This document shows positions 1-9,506 of a stretch of DNA of 64,000 nt, piece by piece. The DNA is from Streptomyces viridochromogenes DSM 40736 (GTDB taxonomy: Bacteria > Actinomycetota > Actinomycetes > Streptomycetales > Streptomycetaceae): assembly GCF_000158955.1 (NCBI RefSeq), contig NZ_GG657757.1, positions 3,275,866 to 3,339,865 on the forward strand. The letters are read 5' to 3'. The notes under the pieces were generated by a model. The model was not told where the DNA came from, searched no databases, and was given only the letters and a program-made list of their open reading frames with translations. The position numbers and the translations under genes are program-made. Each line of letters starts with the position of its first letter. The stretch's first letter is position 1.

Positions 1-1
1 C

Positions 2-1141
2 TTCGAGTTCGATCCCGTGGCAGAGAAGTACATCAAGGTCGACCCGATGAAGGAGGCCCGCTGGTACCCGACGCTCACCACCCTGAGCGACGGGAAGATC
101 CTCAGCGTCTCCGGCCTCGACGACATCGGCCAGCTGGTCCCGGGCAAGAACGAGGTCTTCGACCCGAAGACCAAGAAGTGGACCTACACCGGCAAGGTCC
201 GGCAGTTCCCGACCTACCCGGCGCTGTTCCTCATGCAGAACGGCAAGGTGTTCTACTCGGGTTCCAACGCGGGCTACGGACCGGACAACGTGGGCCGCGA
301 GCCGGGCGTGTGGGACGTGGACACCAACAAGTTCGCGAAGATACCGGGCCTGAGCGACCCCAAGCTGATGGAGACGTCCGGCACGGTGCTGCTGCCGCCG
401 GCCCAGGACGAGAAGTACATGGTGGTCGGCGGCGGTGGCGTCGGCGAGTCCGAGCAGTCCAGCGAGAAGACCCGGATCGTCGACCTGAAGGACCCGGACC
501 CGCGCTTCAAGGACGGCCCGTCCCTGGAGAAGGGCACCCGCTACCCGAACGCCTCGATCCTGCCGGACGACAGCGTGCTGATCTCCGGCGGCTCGGAGGA
601 CTACCGCGGCCGCGGCGACTCCAACATCTTCCAGGCGCATCTCTACGACACGGCGAAGAACGACCTCAGGCGGGTCGCCGACCCGCTCGTCGGCCGCAAC
701 TACCACTCCGGGTCGATCCTGCTGCCCGACGGCCGCGTGATGTTCTTCGGCTCGGACTCGCTGTACGCCGACAAGGCCAACACCAAGCCGGGCAAGTTCG
801 AGCAGCGCATCGAGATCTACACCCCGCCGTACCTGTACGGCGACGGGAACCGGCCCTCGCTGTCCGGCGGGCCGCAGACCATCGAGCGCGGCGGAACGGG
901 CGTCTTCACCTCCTCGGACGCCAAGTCGGTCAAGAAGGTCCGGCTGATCCGCCCGAGCGCCGCCACGCACGTCACGGACGTCGACCAGCGGTCGATCGCC
1001 CTGGACTTCAAGGCGTCCGGCGACAAGCTGACGGTGACCGTGCCGGAGAACCGGAACCTGGTCCAGGCAGGGTGGTACATGCTGTTCGTGACGAACGCCG
1101 ACGGGACGCCCAGCAAGGCTCAGTGGGTCAAGGTGCCGTAG
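2..1141 (+). CDS. glxA: Radical copper oxidase GlxA, C-terminal part (5' end outside window)
   Basis: Open from the first bases of the window, so the signal peptide and N-terminal half are missing. The visible ~379 residues are the end of a galactose-oxidase-like Kelch propeller followed by the early-set/DUF1929 domain. Copper-site residues can be placed from the family: the Tyr of RYPNAS (codon 542-544, the one cross-linked to Cys in GlxA), the adjacent axial Tyr and His ligand of NYHSG (701-706), and the last His ligand in THVTD (968-970). Known GlxA enzymes oxidise alcohols or aldehydes on a glycan made by the cellulose-synthase-like CslA at the hyphal tip; cslA would lie just upstream. 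The GH6 gene at 5508-6542 fits this glycan locus, but a conflict-type gene lies between them here. A hairpin follows at 1156-1186. Confidence 0.9.
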   Translation, partial: FEFDPVAEKYIKVDPMKEARWYPTLTTLSDGKILSVSGLDDIGQLVPGKNEVFDPKTKKWTYTGKVRQFPTYPALFLMQNGKVFYSGSNAGYGPDNVGREPGVWDVDTNKFAKIPGLSDPKLMETSGTVLLPPAQDEKYMVVGGGGVGESEQSSEKTRIVDLKDPDPRFKDGPSLEKGTRYPNASILPDDSVLISGGSEDYRGRGDSNIFQAHLYDTAKNDLRRVADPLVGRNYHSGSILLPDGRVMFFGSDSLYADKANTKPGKFEQRIEIYTPPYLYGDGNRPSLSGGPQTIERGGTGVFTSSDAKSVKKVRLIRPSAATHVTDVDQRSIALDFKASGDKLTVTVPENRNLVQAGWYMLFVTNADGTPSKAQWVKVP

Positions 1142-1155
1142 GAATCGGCTGGTTG

Positions 1156-1186
1156 GGGGCGCTCTCCGCTGCGGGGGGGGCGCCCC
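1156..1186 (+). terminator. Hairpin downstream of glxA
   Basis: GGGGCGC (1156-1162) pairs perfectly with GCGCCCC (1180-1186), followed by TTTC. It sits 15 nt after the glxA stop and before the next gene, so it is a plausible intrinsic terminator, although the loop is long (17 nt). Confidence 0.5.
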
Positions 1187-1298
1187 TTTCGCATGTCCGG
1201 ATGACGGGAAACGCCCTTGACCCGTGCACCTGCTGTGGTGTGCTCTCGGGTACGACATCGGCAACGTGTGTGGTCAACGGTGGCGGGGGAAACGGGAG

Positions 1299-4200
1299 AT
1301 GACCGAGCCGACCACGTCGGATCCGGTGGCCGAGGACGTCCTGGCCGCCGCGACCGTCCAGGTCACGGGCGCGGACGGACACATCGGTGGCCTGGGCGTG
1401 ATCGTCGCGCCCACACTGGTGCTGACCTGCGCCCATGTCGTCCTGGACGCCGCGGGCCTGCCGACGCGGCGGGAGGACCGCCCCGAGGGCCCGGTGCGGG
1501 TCCGGCTGGCCCTGCGTGCGGGCGAGGAGACCGAGGCCGTCGTACGGGACTGGGTCCCGGTACGCGCGGACGGCAGCGGGGACGTGGCCGTCCTGTCCCT
1601 GTCCCGCCCGCTGCCGCAGGCCCGGCCGGTCGTCATGGTGGCGCCCAGGGACGTCTGGGACCACACGGCCATCGTTTTCGGACTGCCGAGGGACGACACG
1701 GGCGGCGGCTGGCACACGGCCCGGCTGCGGGGCGGCACCAGAACGGGCCGACTGCAGATGTCGCCGCTCGACGGACAGACGGACCCGGTCCAGCCCGGCT
1801 TCAGCGGCTCGGCCGTGTGGGACGACGACCTCGGCGCCGTGGTCGGCATCGTCGCCTCGATCTCGCCGGCGCACCGCGGGCAGAGCTTCTGCATCCCGAC
1901 CCGCACGGTCCTCGACGAGCTGCCGCAACTGGCCGAACTGCTCGCGCCCGACTCCCCGTTCCCCGGCCTGCGCCCCTACACCGAGGAGCACAGCGCGCAC
2001 TTCTTCGGCCGGGACGAGGACGTCACCGCGGTGATCGATCTGCTCTGCCCGCGCGGAACCTCACCCGACGGCTGTGTGACGCTGACCGGCCCCTCCGGCT
2101 CCGGCAAGTCCTCCCTCCTCATGGCGGGCGTACTCCCCCGCCTGAAGGAGCAGGACGTAGAGGTCGTGACGCTGCGTGCCGAGGGCCGCCTGCCGGACGC
2201 GTCGGTGGTCCGGGACGAGTTGCGCGCCCACCGGTCGGCCCCCGGACTCGTCCTGGCGATCGACCAGGCGGAGGCCCTGCTGCTGCGCCCCGAGGAGGAG
2301 CTGCGCGCCCTGGTGGACGCCCTCCTCGACGCCTGCCGCCACCCCGGCGTGGCGGCCTTGGTGGCGCTGCGCACCGACTTCCAGGACACGGCCCTGCGCC
2401 ACCCGGAGCTGAGCCGCCTGGTCGGCGGGGCGCCCGCGCACCAGCTGGGCCTGATGACCCGCGAGCAGCTCACCGAGGTGGTCCGGCTGCCGCTGCGGGC
2501 CTTCCCCGGCGTGGAGTACGACAGCGGACTGGCCGACCGGCTCATCGACGACGCGACGGGCCGTCCCGGAGCCCTGCCCCTCCTCGGATTCGTCCTGACC
2601 ACCCTGTGGGAAAAAAAAGGTCGGCGGCCGGCTCCGCCTCGACACCTACCTCGAACTGGGCGGCTTGGGCGGGGTGTTGAGCAGCAGGGCCGACTCGGCG
2701 TGGCAGCGGGCGCTGCGCGGTACGACGCCGGAGACCGCGGCCGGGCTGCTCCGTGCACTGGTCCAGCTCCCACCCGGCGGCGGTACGGCCCTGCGTGCCC
2801 GGCTCGCCCGCCGGGACGCCGGTGAGGAGCGGTGGGCCGTCGCCGGCGCGCTCGCCGAGGAGCGGGTCCTCGTCCTGGGTGCGGATCCCGAGCGGGGCGA
2901 GACGGTCGAGCTGGCCCACGAGGCCCTCATCGAGCACTGGCAGCCGCTGTCCGATCAGTTACGGGAGGACCGCGCGTTCCTCACCTGGCGCGGGGAGCTG
3001 CGGTACGACCGCGCCCGGTGGTGGCGGGAGGGGCGGCCGGACGGGCTGCTGCTGGAGGATCCGGCGCTGCCGGTCGCGGAGCGGTGGCTGGACGACCGTG
3101 GCGGTGAACTGACCGCCGAGGATCGGGAGTTCATCGAGGCGAGTGTCGGGCTGCGGGCCCAAAAGCGCCAGGAGGCCGCGAGGTCCGAGCGCCGGAAGCG
3201 GTATCTGCGCGTGCTGTGGGCCGTGGTGACCGTCCTGGCCGTGGTGGCGGCGACGGTGGTGTCCGTGCTGTACCTGAATCTGCTGAAGGAGCAGCGGCGG
3301 CTGGCGTCGGACCGGCTGGCGCAGCAGGCCGCGAGTCTCGACGGTACGTCCCTGACCGTCTCCTCCCTCTTCGCGGTGGGGGCGTATCGGGCCGAGGCCC
3401 GGGCGGACGCGCGGTCCGCGCTGCTCGCGCAGTACTTGCGGTTGCAGGATGTGGACCGGGTGGTGATGGAGGGGCGTCAGGACGTCGACGACGTCGCGCT
3501 CACGGGTGACGGCTCGTCAGCGTACGCGGTGCTGGCCAACGGCGACTTCGTGCGGATGGACCTGCGGGGGAAGAAGCGGCCGAAGCCCTCCCTCTTCTCC
3601 ACACGGCACGACACCGAGCGGATCGCCGTGTCGGCCGACGGGCGAAGGGTGGCCCGGGCGAGCGACTGGGGTCTGGTCACCCTCGGCGTACCGGTCTCCT
3701 CGGACCTGGACAAGTTCCGGACCATCGGCCTGCGCAAGGTCGATGCCGCCAAGAAGAACCCACGCTCCCCCCACGATCTCCGCTTCGACGGGGACGGGAA
3801 GCGGATTCTCGCCACGATCCCCGGTGAGGGCGTGCTCATGTGGGAGACGAAGGACGGCCGGCGCACCGGCCGCCCCCTCGTCCCACCACGCGGCTGGGAC
3901 GCCGCACAGGCCTGGTTCGGCGCGGACGACACGGTGGTGGCACGGATCGTGCCCTCCGGCGCGTCAGCGGACGACGCGCGGGGCCGGCTGGTCTCCTGGG
4001 ACCTGGACGACGGTTCGCTGCACCGCCCCTGGGACGAGCGCGCCACGGCCTCCGCGACGGTCAGCGGCAACGGCCGCACCCTGGTCACCTGCACCGAGCA
4101 GGGCGCACTCGAGGCATGGCGGCTGGGGACCACCCCGAAGCGCTTCCAGAGCTGGAACAACAGCACCTTCCAGGGACTGTGCCCGCTCTACACGCCCCGG

Positions 4201-5511
4201 CTCGACGCCACCGGTCGCTACCTGGTCAACCCCACCGGGCGCATCGGCACCGACCTGGGCCGGATGCGGTTCCTCGTCATCGACCTGGAGAGCGGCTGGC
4301 CCGCCACCTTCGACACCCCGGCCGCCGCTCCCGAGGACCAGAACATCACCGGGCGCGGTTTCGCTCCCCCGGTCGCCCTGGCCGGCCCGCCCGGCGACCT
4401 GCGTGCCATCGTCGGGGTCGGCGGCAGCATCGTCACCGTCCGCGTCAAGCCGCCCACGTCCTTCGACACCAACGCCCTGCTCAACCGCATCCGCACACCG
4501 GACGGGCAGAGCGGCAGGATGGCGGTCGTGGATTCCAAGGGCACGGGACTGCAGTTGTGGAACCTGGCCGACCACCGTCTCCTCGCGACCGCGCGACCGT
4601 CCCGGGAGCTGGCGCGTATGTACGCGGCCTTCAGCCCGGACGGGCGGCGGATGCTGACCATCGCCGAGGACGGGCGGACGGTCCTCGTCTGGCGGATCGA
4701 CGGCTCTTCCCTCCGGGAGGAGCACGTCCTCGAACTGCCCGCGCCCGAAGGCATCACGGCTTCCGGCCCGGACCCCATGACGGGGCTCGTCCCCTCCTGG
4801 ATCAACCTGAGCTTCTCCGACAGCGACCACGCCGTGATCTCGGGGCTGTCGTACGTCTCCCGCTGGGATCTGAGGAGCGGCAAGCCGGACGGCGAGATCT
4901 ACCGGCCGCCCGTCCAGGACCGTGCCCAGATCGCCAACGAAGCGGCCGGCACCTACGCCACCGCCCTGCCGGGCAAACCCCAGGCGGTGGTGCGGACGGT
5001 GGCCGAGATCGGCGTCTGGGACTTCACCACCGGCGAGTTCAAGAGGTGGATCAAGAGGGACGACGGGGACCGGTCGATGCGGTCGTTCGTCCTCTCCCCC
5101 GACGGCAAGGTGCTCGCCATGCAGTACGCCGGCGGCCAGGTACGACTGTGGGACGTCGAGAAGAAGAAGAAACTCCCCGACCTCACCTACAACGGCGTCT
5201 ACTACCTCGGCCGCTTCCTCGGCGACCGCCTGCTCCACACGACCACCGCCACCGGCGAGCAGGTCGTCTGGGACGTGGACGACCGCCAGGACACCTACCG
5301 CTACTACGTGGGGTACGGCTCGGTCCTCTCACCGAGCACCGACGGCAAGAACCTCACGATCGTCGACGGCTCCCGCACCTCCACCATCCCGCTCGATCCG
5401 GAACGCTGGATGGACCGGCTGTGCGCCCTGGCGGGGCGGGAACCGACCGAAGACGAGAAGAAAGTGGCGGCCGACCGGGACCAGGTCGAGGACGTCTGCA
5501 CCGACTTCTAG
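1299..5511 (+). CDS. Trypsin-like protease / nSTAND1 NTPase / WD40 protein, split by a +1 frameshift in an A8 run
   Basis: ATG at 1299 follows a GGGGGAAACGGGAG ribosome site. Residues 1-200 form a trypsin-like domain with His46 (CAHVV), Asp95 (GDVAVL) and Ser169 (GFSGS). FPGLRPY and FFGRDE motifs then lead into a STAND NTPase with Walker A GPSGSGKS (264-271) and Walker B LAIDQAE (~319). The frame breaks at A8 (2611-2618). Removing one A joins it exactly to the second half (WEKKVGGRLRLDTYLELGG), giving ~1403 residues. The second half has the end of the STAND helical region, one transmembrane helix (about 3204-3275) and a WD40-like propeller to the C-terminus. This architecture is known from bacterial NTP-dependent conflict systems: NTPase switch, WD40 sensor, protease effector. 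One in-frame TTA codon lies at 2959-2961. It ends overlapping the stop of the convergent GH6 gene. Whether it is broken, slippage-expressed or a sequencing error cannot be decided here. Confidence 0.85.
2611..2618 (+). other. A8 homopolymer frameshift site
   Basis: Eight consecutive A in a very GC-rich gene. The upstream frame enters as GAA AAA AAA; the downstream conserved frame needs seven A. Both frames code convincingly on their own side, so the indel is placed here with confidence. Options are a sequencing error, a true mutation or phase variant, or RNA polymerase slippage. Confidence 0.85.
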
Positions 5512-6542
5512 GAACTGGCCTTCGCGAGCTTCAGCGCGTAGTCCGCCCACCACTGCCCCGCCTTGGGCCCGCCCTTGCACTCACCGTCCGACTCGCCCGG
5601 CCGCTTCACCCACAGGTACGCGTCGACCAGCGGGTCCGCCGTCTTCGTCGTCGGCGTCTCGCCCAGCGCGCGTCCCGGCGGGTTGCACCAGCGCTCGTCG
5701 GGGTTGCCGCCGGTGTAGGGGCCCTTGCCGTTGCGGCTGGTGTCGACGACGAAGTGCTTGCCGCCGACCTTGGCGGAGAGCTGCTTGCCGTAGGAGACGG
5801 ACTCCTCGGTGGAGTAGAAGTTGGAGACGTTGACGGAGAAGCCGTCGGCCTGGGCGATGCCGGCCCGGTTCAGCGGCTCGAAGATCTGGTCGGGGTGCTG
5901 CCAGCCGGCGTTGCCCGCGTCCAGGTACACCTTGGTGTCCTTCAGGGACTTCAGCTTGCCGACGGCGCCCTTGAGGAGGTCGTAGCGCTCCTCGTGGAAC
6001 TGCTGCGGGGTACAGCCGTCGACGAGGTGCAGCAGCGCGTCCGGTTCCAGGATGACCGTGGCCGGCCGGTCGCCGATGCCCGCCGCCACGCCGTCGAGCC
6101 ACGCGCGGTAGGCGTTGCCGTCGGCGGCGCCCCCCTGTGAGTACTGGCCGCAGTCGCGGTGCGGGATGTTGTAGAGGACGAGCAGTGCCCTCCGGCCGGC
6201 CTTGTCGGCGGCCTCGGTGAAGCCCCGGGTCTGCTCCTCGGGGTTGTCCGGGCCGATCCACTCGGCGACCGGCTGCTCCGCTATCTTCCGGATCTGCTCG
6301 GCGTCCTGCTTCTTGCCGGACTTCTCCAGGTCAGCGAGCTGCTGGGCCGCGGTGCCGTCCGGGTTGACCCAGAACGGGGCGGTCCCCTTGGGCCGCTGTG
6401 TGATTCCGGCGCCCGCGTCGGCGTCCTTGTCCGCTCCGTCCCCTCCGCCGGACGAACATCCCGTGATCAGCAGTGCCGCCCCCAGCACCGCTGTGGAGAT
6501 CCGCCTCGCGGCGGACGCCCCGACCCCCCTGCTGCCGTACAT
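5508..6542 (-). CDS. Secreted lipoprotein endoglucanase/cellobiohydrolase, glycoside hydrolase family 6
   Basis: ATG at 6542 is chosen over upstream in-frame starts because AAGGGGGAG sits just before it. It encodes 344 residues. The N-terminus has twin Arg and a hydrophobic stretch ending in a lipobox, LITGC (Cys29), so a lipid-anchored extracytoplasmic enzyme is expected. GH6 signatures follow: RDCGQYSQGG, VILEPDALL (the acidic residue expected of the family), VDTSRNGKGP, NPPGRALGE and the WVKRPGESDGEC lid. GH6 enzymes invert beta-1,4-glucan bonds. Next to glxA it matches the cslA-glxA-cslZ glycan locus of streptomycetes, where a GH6 enzyme trims or releases the CslA product. It is convergent with the STAND-WD40 gene, stops overlapping by 4 nt. 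Confidence 0.9.
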   Translation of the reverse strand: MYGSRGVGASAARRISTAVLGAALLITGCSSGGGDGADKDADAGAGITQRPKGTAPFWVNPDGTAAQQLADLEKSGKKQDAEQIRKIAEQPVAEWIGPDNPEEQTRGFTEAADKAGRRALLVLYNIPHRDCGQYSQGGAADGNAYRAWLDGVAAGIGDRPATVILEPDALLHLVDGCTPQQFHEERYDLLKGAVGKLKSLKDTKVYLDAGNAGWQHPDQIFEPLNRAGIAQADGFSVNVSNFYSTEESVSYGKQLSAKVGGKHFVVDTSRNGKGPYTGGNPDERWCNPPGRALGETPTTKTADPLVDAYLWVKRPGESDGECKGGPKAGQWWADYALKLAKASS

Positions 6543-6875
6543 CCAACTCCCCCTTGGGTGCACCGTTCCAAGTCTCAATCCTGACATACGTCCCGCGACG
6601 CCCACGAGGCCGAAGCCGACCTGCGCGGATGACGCAGCGCCACCGTATCGGGACTTGGCGTCATTCAACCTCTAGGCCGGGGTGGCCCTTTGGTTCTAGA
6701 GTCTTCTCAGCAGCGCCCGGCTCCGGCCAGAGATTCACCCGCCGTGGCTCCCGCGGCCTCCCGCGCAGCTCGCCGGGTTACTCCCGCAGCCCGTGCGCGC
6801 GGTCGAGGACCAGCCCGGTCGGCGACTTCAGGGGGAGCGGGTCGCCGGCCGGGTCAGGTGGCCGCACCGGAGGCG
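6543..6875. other. Intergenic, no gene recognised
   Basis: About 330 bases between the divergently transcribed GH6 start and the end of the sortase gene. It should carry the GH6 promoter. I see no convincing coding frame, RNA or repeat; the open frames crossing it lack a start with a ribosome site and recognisable content. Confidence 0.5.
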
Positions 6876-7559
6876 CTAACGGCCGGTTCCCGTCAGGTAC
6901 GCCGAGACGACCACGTTCGCCGTGTAGCTGCGGGTCGTACGGTCGTAGCTGCCGCCGCAGGTGATCAGGCGCAGTTCGGCCCGGCCCGACTTGCGGGGCC
7001 CGTAGGCCTGGTGGGCGTCGAAGCGGTCGCGGGTGAGGACCTGGACGGACTCGACGGTGAACTCGGCGACCTCGGTGTCGGCCCGGACCACCCGGATCGT
7101 CTGGCCCGGCCGCATCGCGCTGACCTTGTAGAAGACGGCGGGCCGGGACCGGGTGTCGACATGACCGACCATCAGCGCGGTTCCCGGCGCCCCGGGTGCC
7201 GCCCCGCCCGCGTACCAGCCGACCACGCCCGGCTGGTCGTACGGCGGCGGATCGAGCGCCCCGCGTGCGTCCAGGCCGCGTGCCACCACGGGTGCCTGGA
7301 CACCGAGTCCGGGGATGTCGACGCGCTGCGGCAACGCGTCGTCCAGCGGCCGGTGCGCGGGGGGCAGTTTCACGTCCGGGGGTCTTCCGGCCGCCGCCAT
7401 GTCACCCGTGGCGGGCGCGGAGACGCCGTGCCGTACGTCGGTCACCTCACGGCCCCACAGCCACAGCCCGAGCAGCAGCACCACCCAGGCCACACCGGCC
7501 AGCAGACGGCCGGTGCCCGAGGAGCGTCCCTTGATCTGATCCTGGTAGGACATCGTCAT
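6876..7559 (-). CDS. Class F-like sortase
   Basis: 227 residues with one N-terminal membrane anchor (about residues 18-36, WVVLLLGLWLWG), then a sortase beta-barrel. Catalytic His133 (GHVDT), Cys201 (LITCGG) and Arg210 (RTTRSY) are all present. Sortases cleave C-terminal sorting signals and transfer the protein to a nucleophile. The ATG overlaps the TGA of the upstream secreted-protein gene (ATGA), implying translational coupling. Actinobacterial class F members often sit beside a secreted proline-rich partner as here. The partner lacks a clear sorting motif, so the true substrate is uncertain. Confidence 0.85.
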   Translation of the reverse strand: MTMSYQDQIKGRSSGTGRLLAGVAWVVLLLGLWLWGREVTDVRHGVSAPATGDMAAAGRPPDVKLPPAHRPLDDALPQRVDIPGLGVQAPVVARGLDARGALDPPPYDQPGVVGWYAGGAAPGAPGTALMVGHVDTRSRPAVFYKVSAMRPGQTIRVVRADTEVAEFTVESVQVLTRDRFDAHQAYGPRKSGRAELRLITCGGSYDRTTRSYTANVVVSAYLTGTGR

Positions 7560-8470
7560 CCCGTTCCACGGCCGCGACGGAGGCCGCCCAGCGCGATGAC
7601 CAGCGCGGCGACGCCCGCGAGCAGCAGGCCGGTCATGCCCTGGGCCGTGCCGGGGCTCACTCCCCGGGCCGTGTCGGGGCCGGTCCCGTGGTCCGCCGCC
7701 GCGACGAGGTCCGCCGCGCCACCGCCGCCGGCGGCGACAGGGGCGACGGGCGAGGCGTGCGCGCCCGGCCGCCGCGAGACGGACGACTGCCCGTCATACC
7801 CGGGCGCGGACGGTTGGCCACCCCCCTCGGGCAGGGGCGGCTGCCCGGCGGTGCCGGGAGCGGGGGGCCGGCCGGCGGTGCCGGGCGCGGGAGGTTGCCC
7901 GGCCGTGCCGCCGGGAGGCGCAGGGGGCTGCCCGGCCGCGGGTGGTGTGAGGAGTTGCCCGGCCGGGCCTGGCGCGGGGGGCTGCCCGGCGGACCCGGGC
8001 GCCGGGAGCCGACCGGCCGTCCCCGGTGCGGGAGGCTGACCGACCGCCCCAGGCGCGGGGGGCTGACCGGCCGACCCTGACGCGGTTCCGGGCGCGGCTC
8101 CGGACTCGGCTCCGGACGCGTGCGGCTGTTGTCCCGCGCGCCTCCGGACGGTGAACGTGCCGGTCCGTTCGGCGCCCCCGCAGGTGACCCTCACCGTGTA
8201 CGTGCCCGGCACGACCGTGGAGCGGACGCGGCTCTCGCCGGCGACTTCACCCTCGGTGACGGCGACGAGCCGCGCGTCCGCGACGAACGCGGCCGAGGCG
8301 GCGACGGCCGTCCGCTCCGCGCAGTGGGTCACGCGGAGCGTGACGTCACTGCCGGGCGCGGGGAACGCCGGGATCACCGAGACGCCCCCCGTGTCCGCCG
8401 CGTACGCCGCCGGGGTCAGGGCGGCCACGGCCAGGGCGCTCGTACAGACAGTGACTCTCAGGGAACCCAT
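7556..8470 (-). CDS. Secreted proline/alanine/glycine-rich protein with C-terminal membrane anchor
   Basis: ATG at 8470 is preferred: GGAGG lies 6 nt upstream and it begins a clean signal peptide (MGSLRVTVCTSAL... ending ALTPAAYA). The first ~100 mature residues look like one Ig-like beta domain with two Cys. Then come about a dozen imperfect copies of GQPPAPGxA over ~120 residues, a low-complexity stalk, and a C-terminal hydrophobic helix (GLLLAGVAALVIALGGL) with a basic RRGRG tail. No LPxTG or LAxTG motif precedes the helix. Probably a wall-spanning stalk protein co-expressed with the downstream sortase (4-nt overlap). No specific function recognised. Confidence 0.75.
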   Translation of the reverse strand: MGSLRVTVCTSALAVAALTPAAYAADTGGVSVIPAFPAPGSDVTLRVTHCAERTAVAASAAFVADARLVAVTEGEVAGESRVRSTVVPGTYTVRVTCGGAERTGTFTVRRRAGQQPHASGAESGAAPGTASGSAGQPPAPGAVGQPPAPGTAGRLPAPGSAGQPPAPGPAGQLLTPPAAGQPPAPPGGTAGQPPAPGTAGRPPAPGTAGQPPLPEGGGQPSAPGYDGQSSVSRRPGAHASPVAPVAAGGGGAADLVAAADHGTGPDTARGVSPGTAQGMTGLLLAGVAALVIALGGLRRGRGTG

Positions 8471-8600
8471 CGTGAACCTCCAGACGACTGGAGCCTCCCC
8501 CGCACGAGGGGTCATCGCATCCTCCGGGACGCGAATTCTGCTCCGTACGGGTGACGACGGGTTTGGGCGCGGACGGGCCGCTTTCGGAGGTCGGCCCAGG

Positions 8601-9380
8601 TCAGACCCGGTCGACGAGGTCCGCGATCGAGTCCACGACCTGCGACGGCCGGTACGGGAAGTCCTCGACCTGCTCGGGCCGGGTCAGCCCGGTGAGCACC
8701 AGGAACGTCCGCATCCCGGCCTCCATGCCGGCCAGCACGTCGGTGTCCATCCGGTCGCCGATCATCGCGCTGGTCTCGGAGTGCGCCCCGATGGCGTTCA
8801 GTCCGGTCCGCATCATCAGCGGGTTCGGCTTGCCCGCGAAGTACGGCTTCTTCCCGCTCGCCTGGGTGATCAGCGCGGCCACCGCGCCGGTCGCGGGCAG
8901 CGGACCCTCGGCGGACGGGCCGGTCTCGTCGGGGTTGGTGCAGATGAAGCGGGCGCCGTCGAGGATGAGCCGCACCGCCTTCGTCATGGCCGTGAAGGAG
9001 TACGTACGGGTCTCGCCGAGGACGACGTAGTCCGGCTCATGGTCGGTCAGGATGTAGCCGATGTCGTGCAGCGCGGTGGTGAGGCCCGCCTCGCCGATGA
9101 CGTACGCCGACCCGCCCGGCCGCTGGTCGTCCAGGAACTGGGCGGTGGCCAGGGCCGAGGTCCAGATGCTCTCGATCGGCACCTCCAGGCCCATGCGGAT
9201 CAGCCGGGCGTGCAGGTCACGCGGGGTGTACATCGAGTTGTTGGTGAGGACCAGGAAGGGCTTCCCCGACTCGCGCAGCTTCTTCAGGAAGGCGTCGGCG
9301 CCGGGGATCGGCACACCCTCGTGGATGAGCACACCGTCCATGTCGGTGAGCCACGACTCGATGGGCTTGCGGTCTGCCAT
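8601..9380 (-). CDS. HAD-superfamily class IIA phosphatase, NagD-like
   Basis: 259 residues from ATG 9380, preceded by AGGAG at 8 nt. HAD motif I is DMDGVL (Asp13 nucleophile, Asp15), motif II LTNNS, a Lys in GKPNP and motif IV GDRMDTD. The long insertion between motifs II and III is the C2 cap of class IIA, as in NagD, 4-nitrophenyl phosphatases and phosphoglycolate phosphatases. Cytoplasmic; the substrate is probably a small sugar or nucleotide phosphate. It stands alone between two surface-protein genes. Confidence 0.9.
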   Translation of the reverse strand: MADRKPIESWLTDMDGVLIHEGVPIPGADAFLKKLRESGKPFLVLTNNSMYTPRDLHARLIRMGLEVPIESIWTSALATAQFLDDQRPGGSAYVIGEAGLTTALHDIGYILTDHEPDYVVLGETRTYSFTAMTKAVRLILDGARFICTNPDETGPSAEGPLPATGAVAALITQASGKKPYFAGKPNPLMMRTGLNAIGAHSETSAMIGDRMDTDVLAGMEAGMRTFLVLTGLTRPEQVEDFPYRPSQVVDSIADLVDRV

Positions 9381-9506
9381 GTGCGGGATCTCCTGCCGTA
9401 CGCGGTCCAGGCAGCCCAAGCCTAAACAGTGGCCAGATCTTCCGGAACGGTCGGCTTCCGGCGTCCCGAGTGGCGGGACGCCGGCCCGCCGGCCCGCCGG
9501 CCCGTC

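Noticed and set aside
1215..1260. TTGACC motif upstream of the trypsin-STAND gene as a promoter
   Set aside because: No -10-like hexamer at 16-19 bp spacing; not enough to annotate.
3840..6140. A 766-residue plus-strand frame across the WD40 and GH6 genes
   Set aside because: Arg/Pro/Gly-rich shadow translation of GC-rich DNA with no motif; both overlapping genes have clear domains.
6690..8039. Plus-strand frame with Pro/Gly repeats opposite the sortase locus
   Set aside because: Its repeats are the antisense of the real proline-rich stalk repeats of the minus-strand gene.
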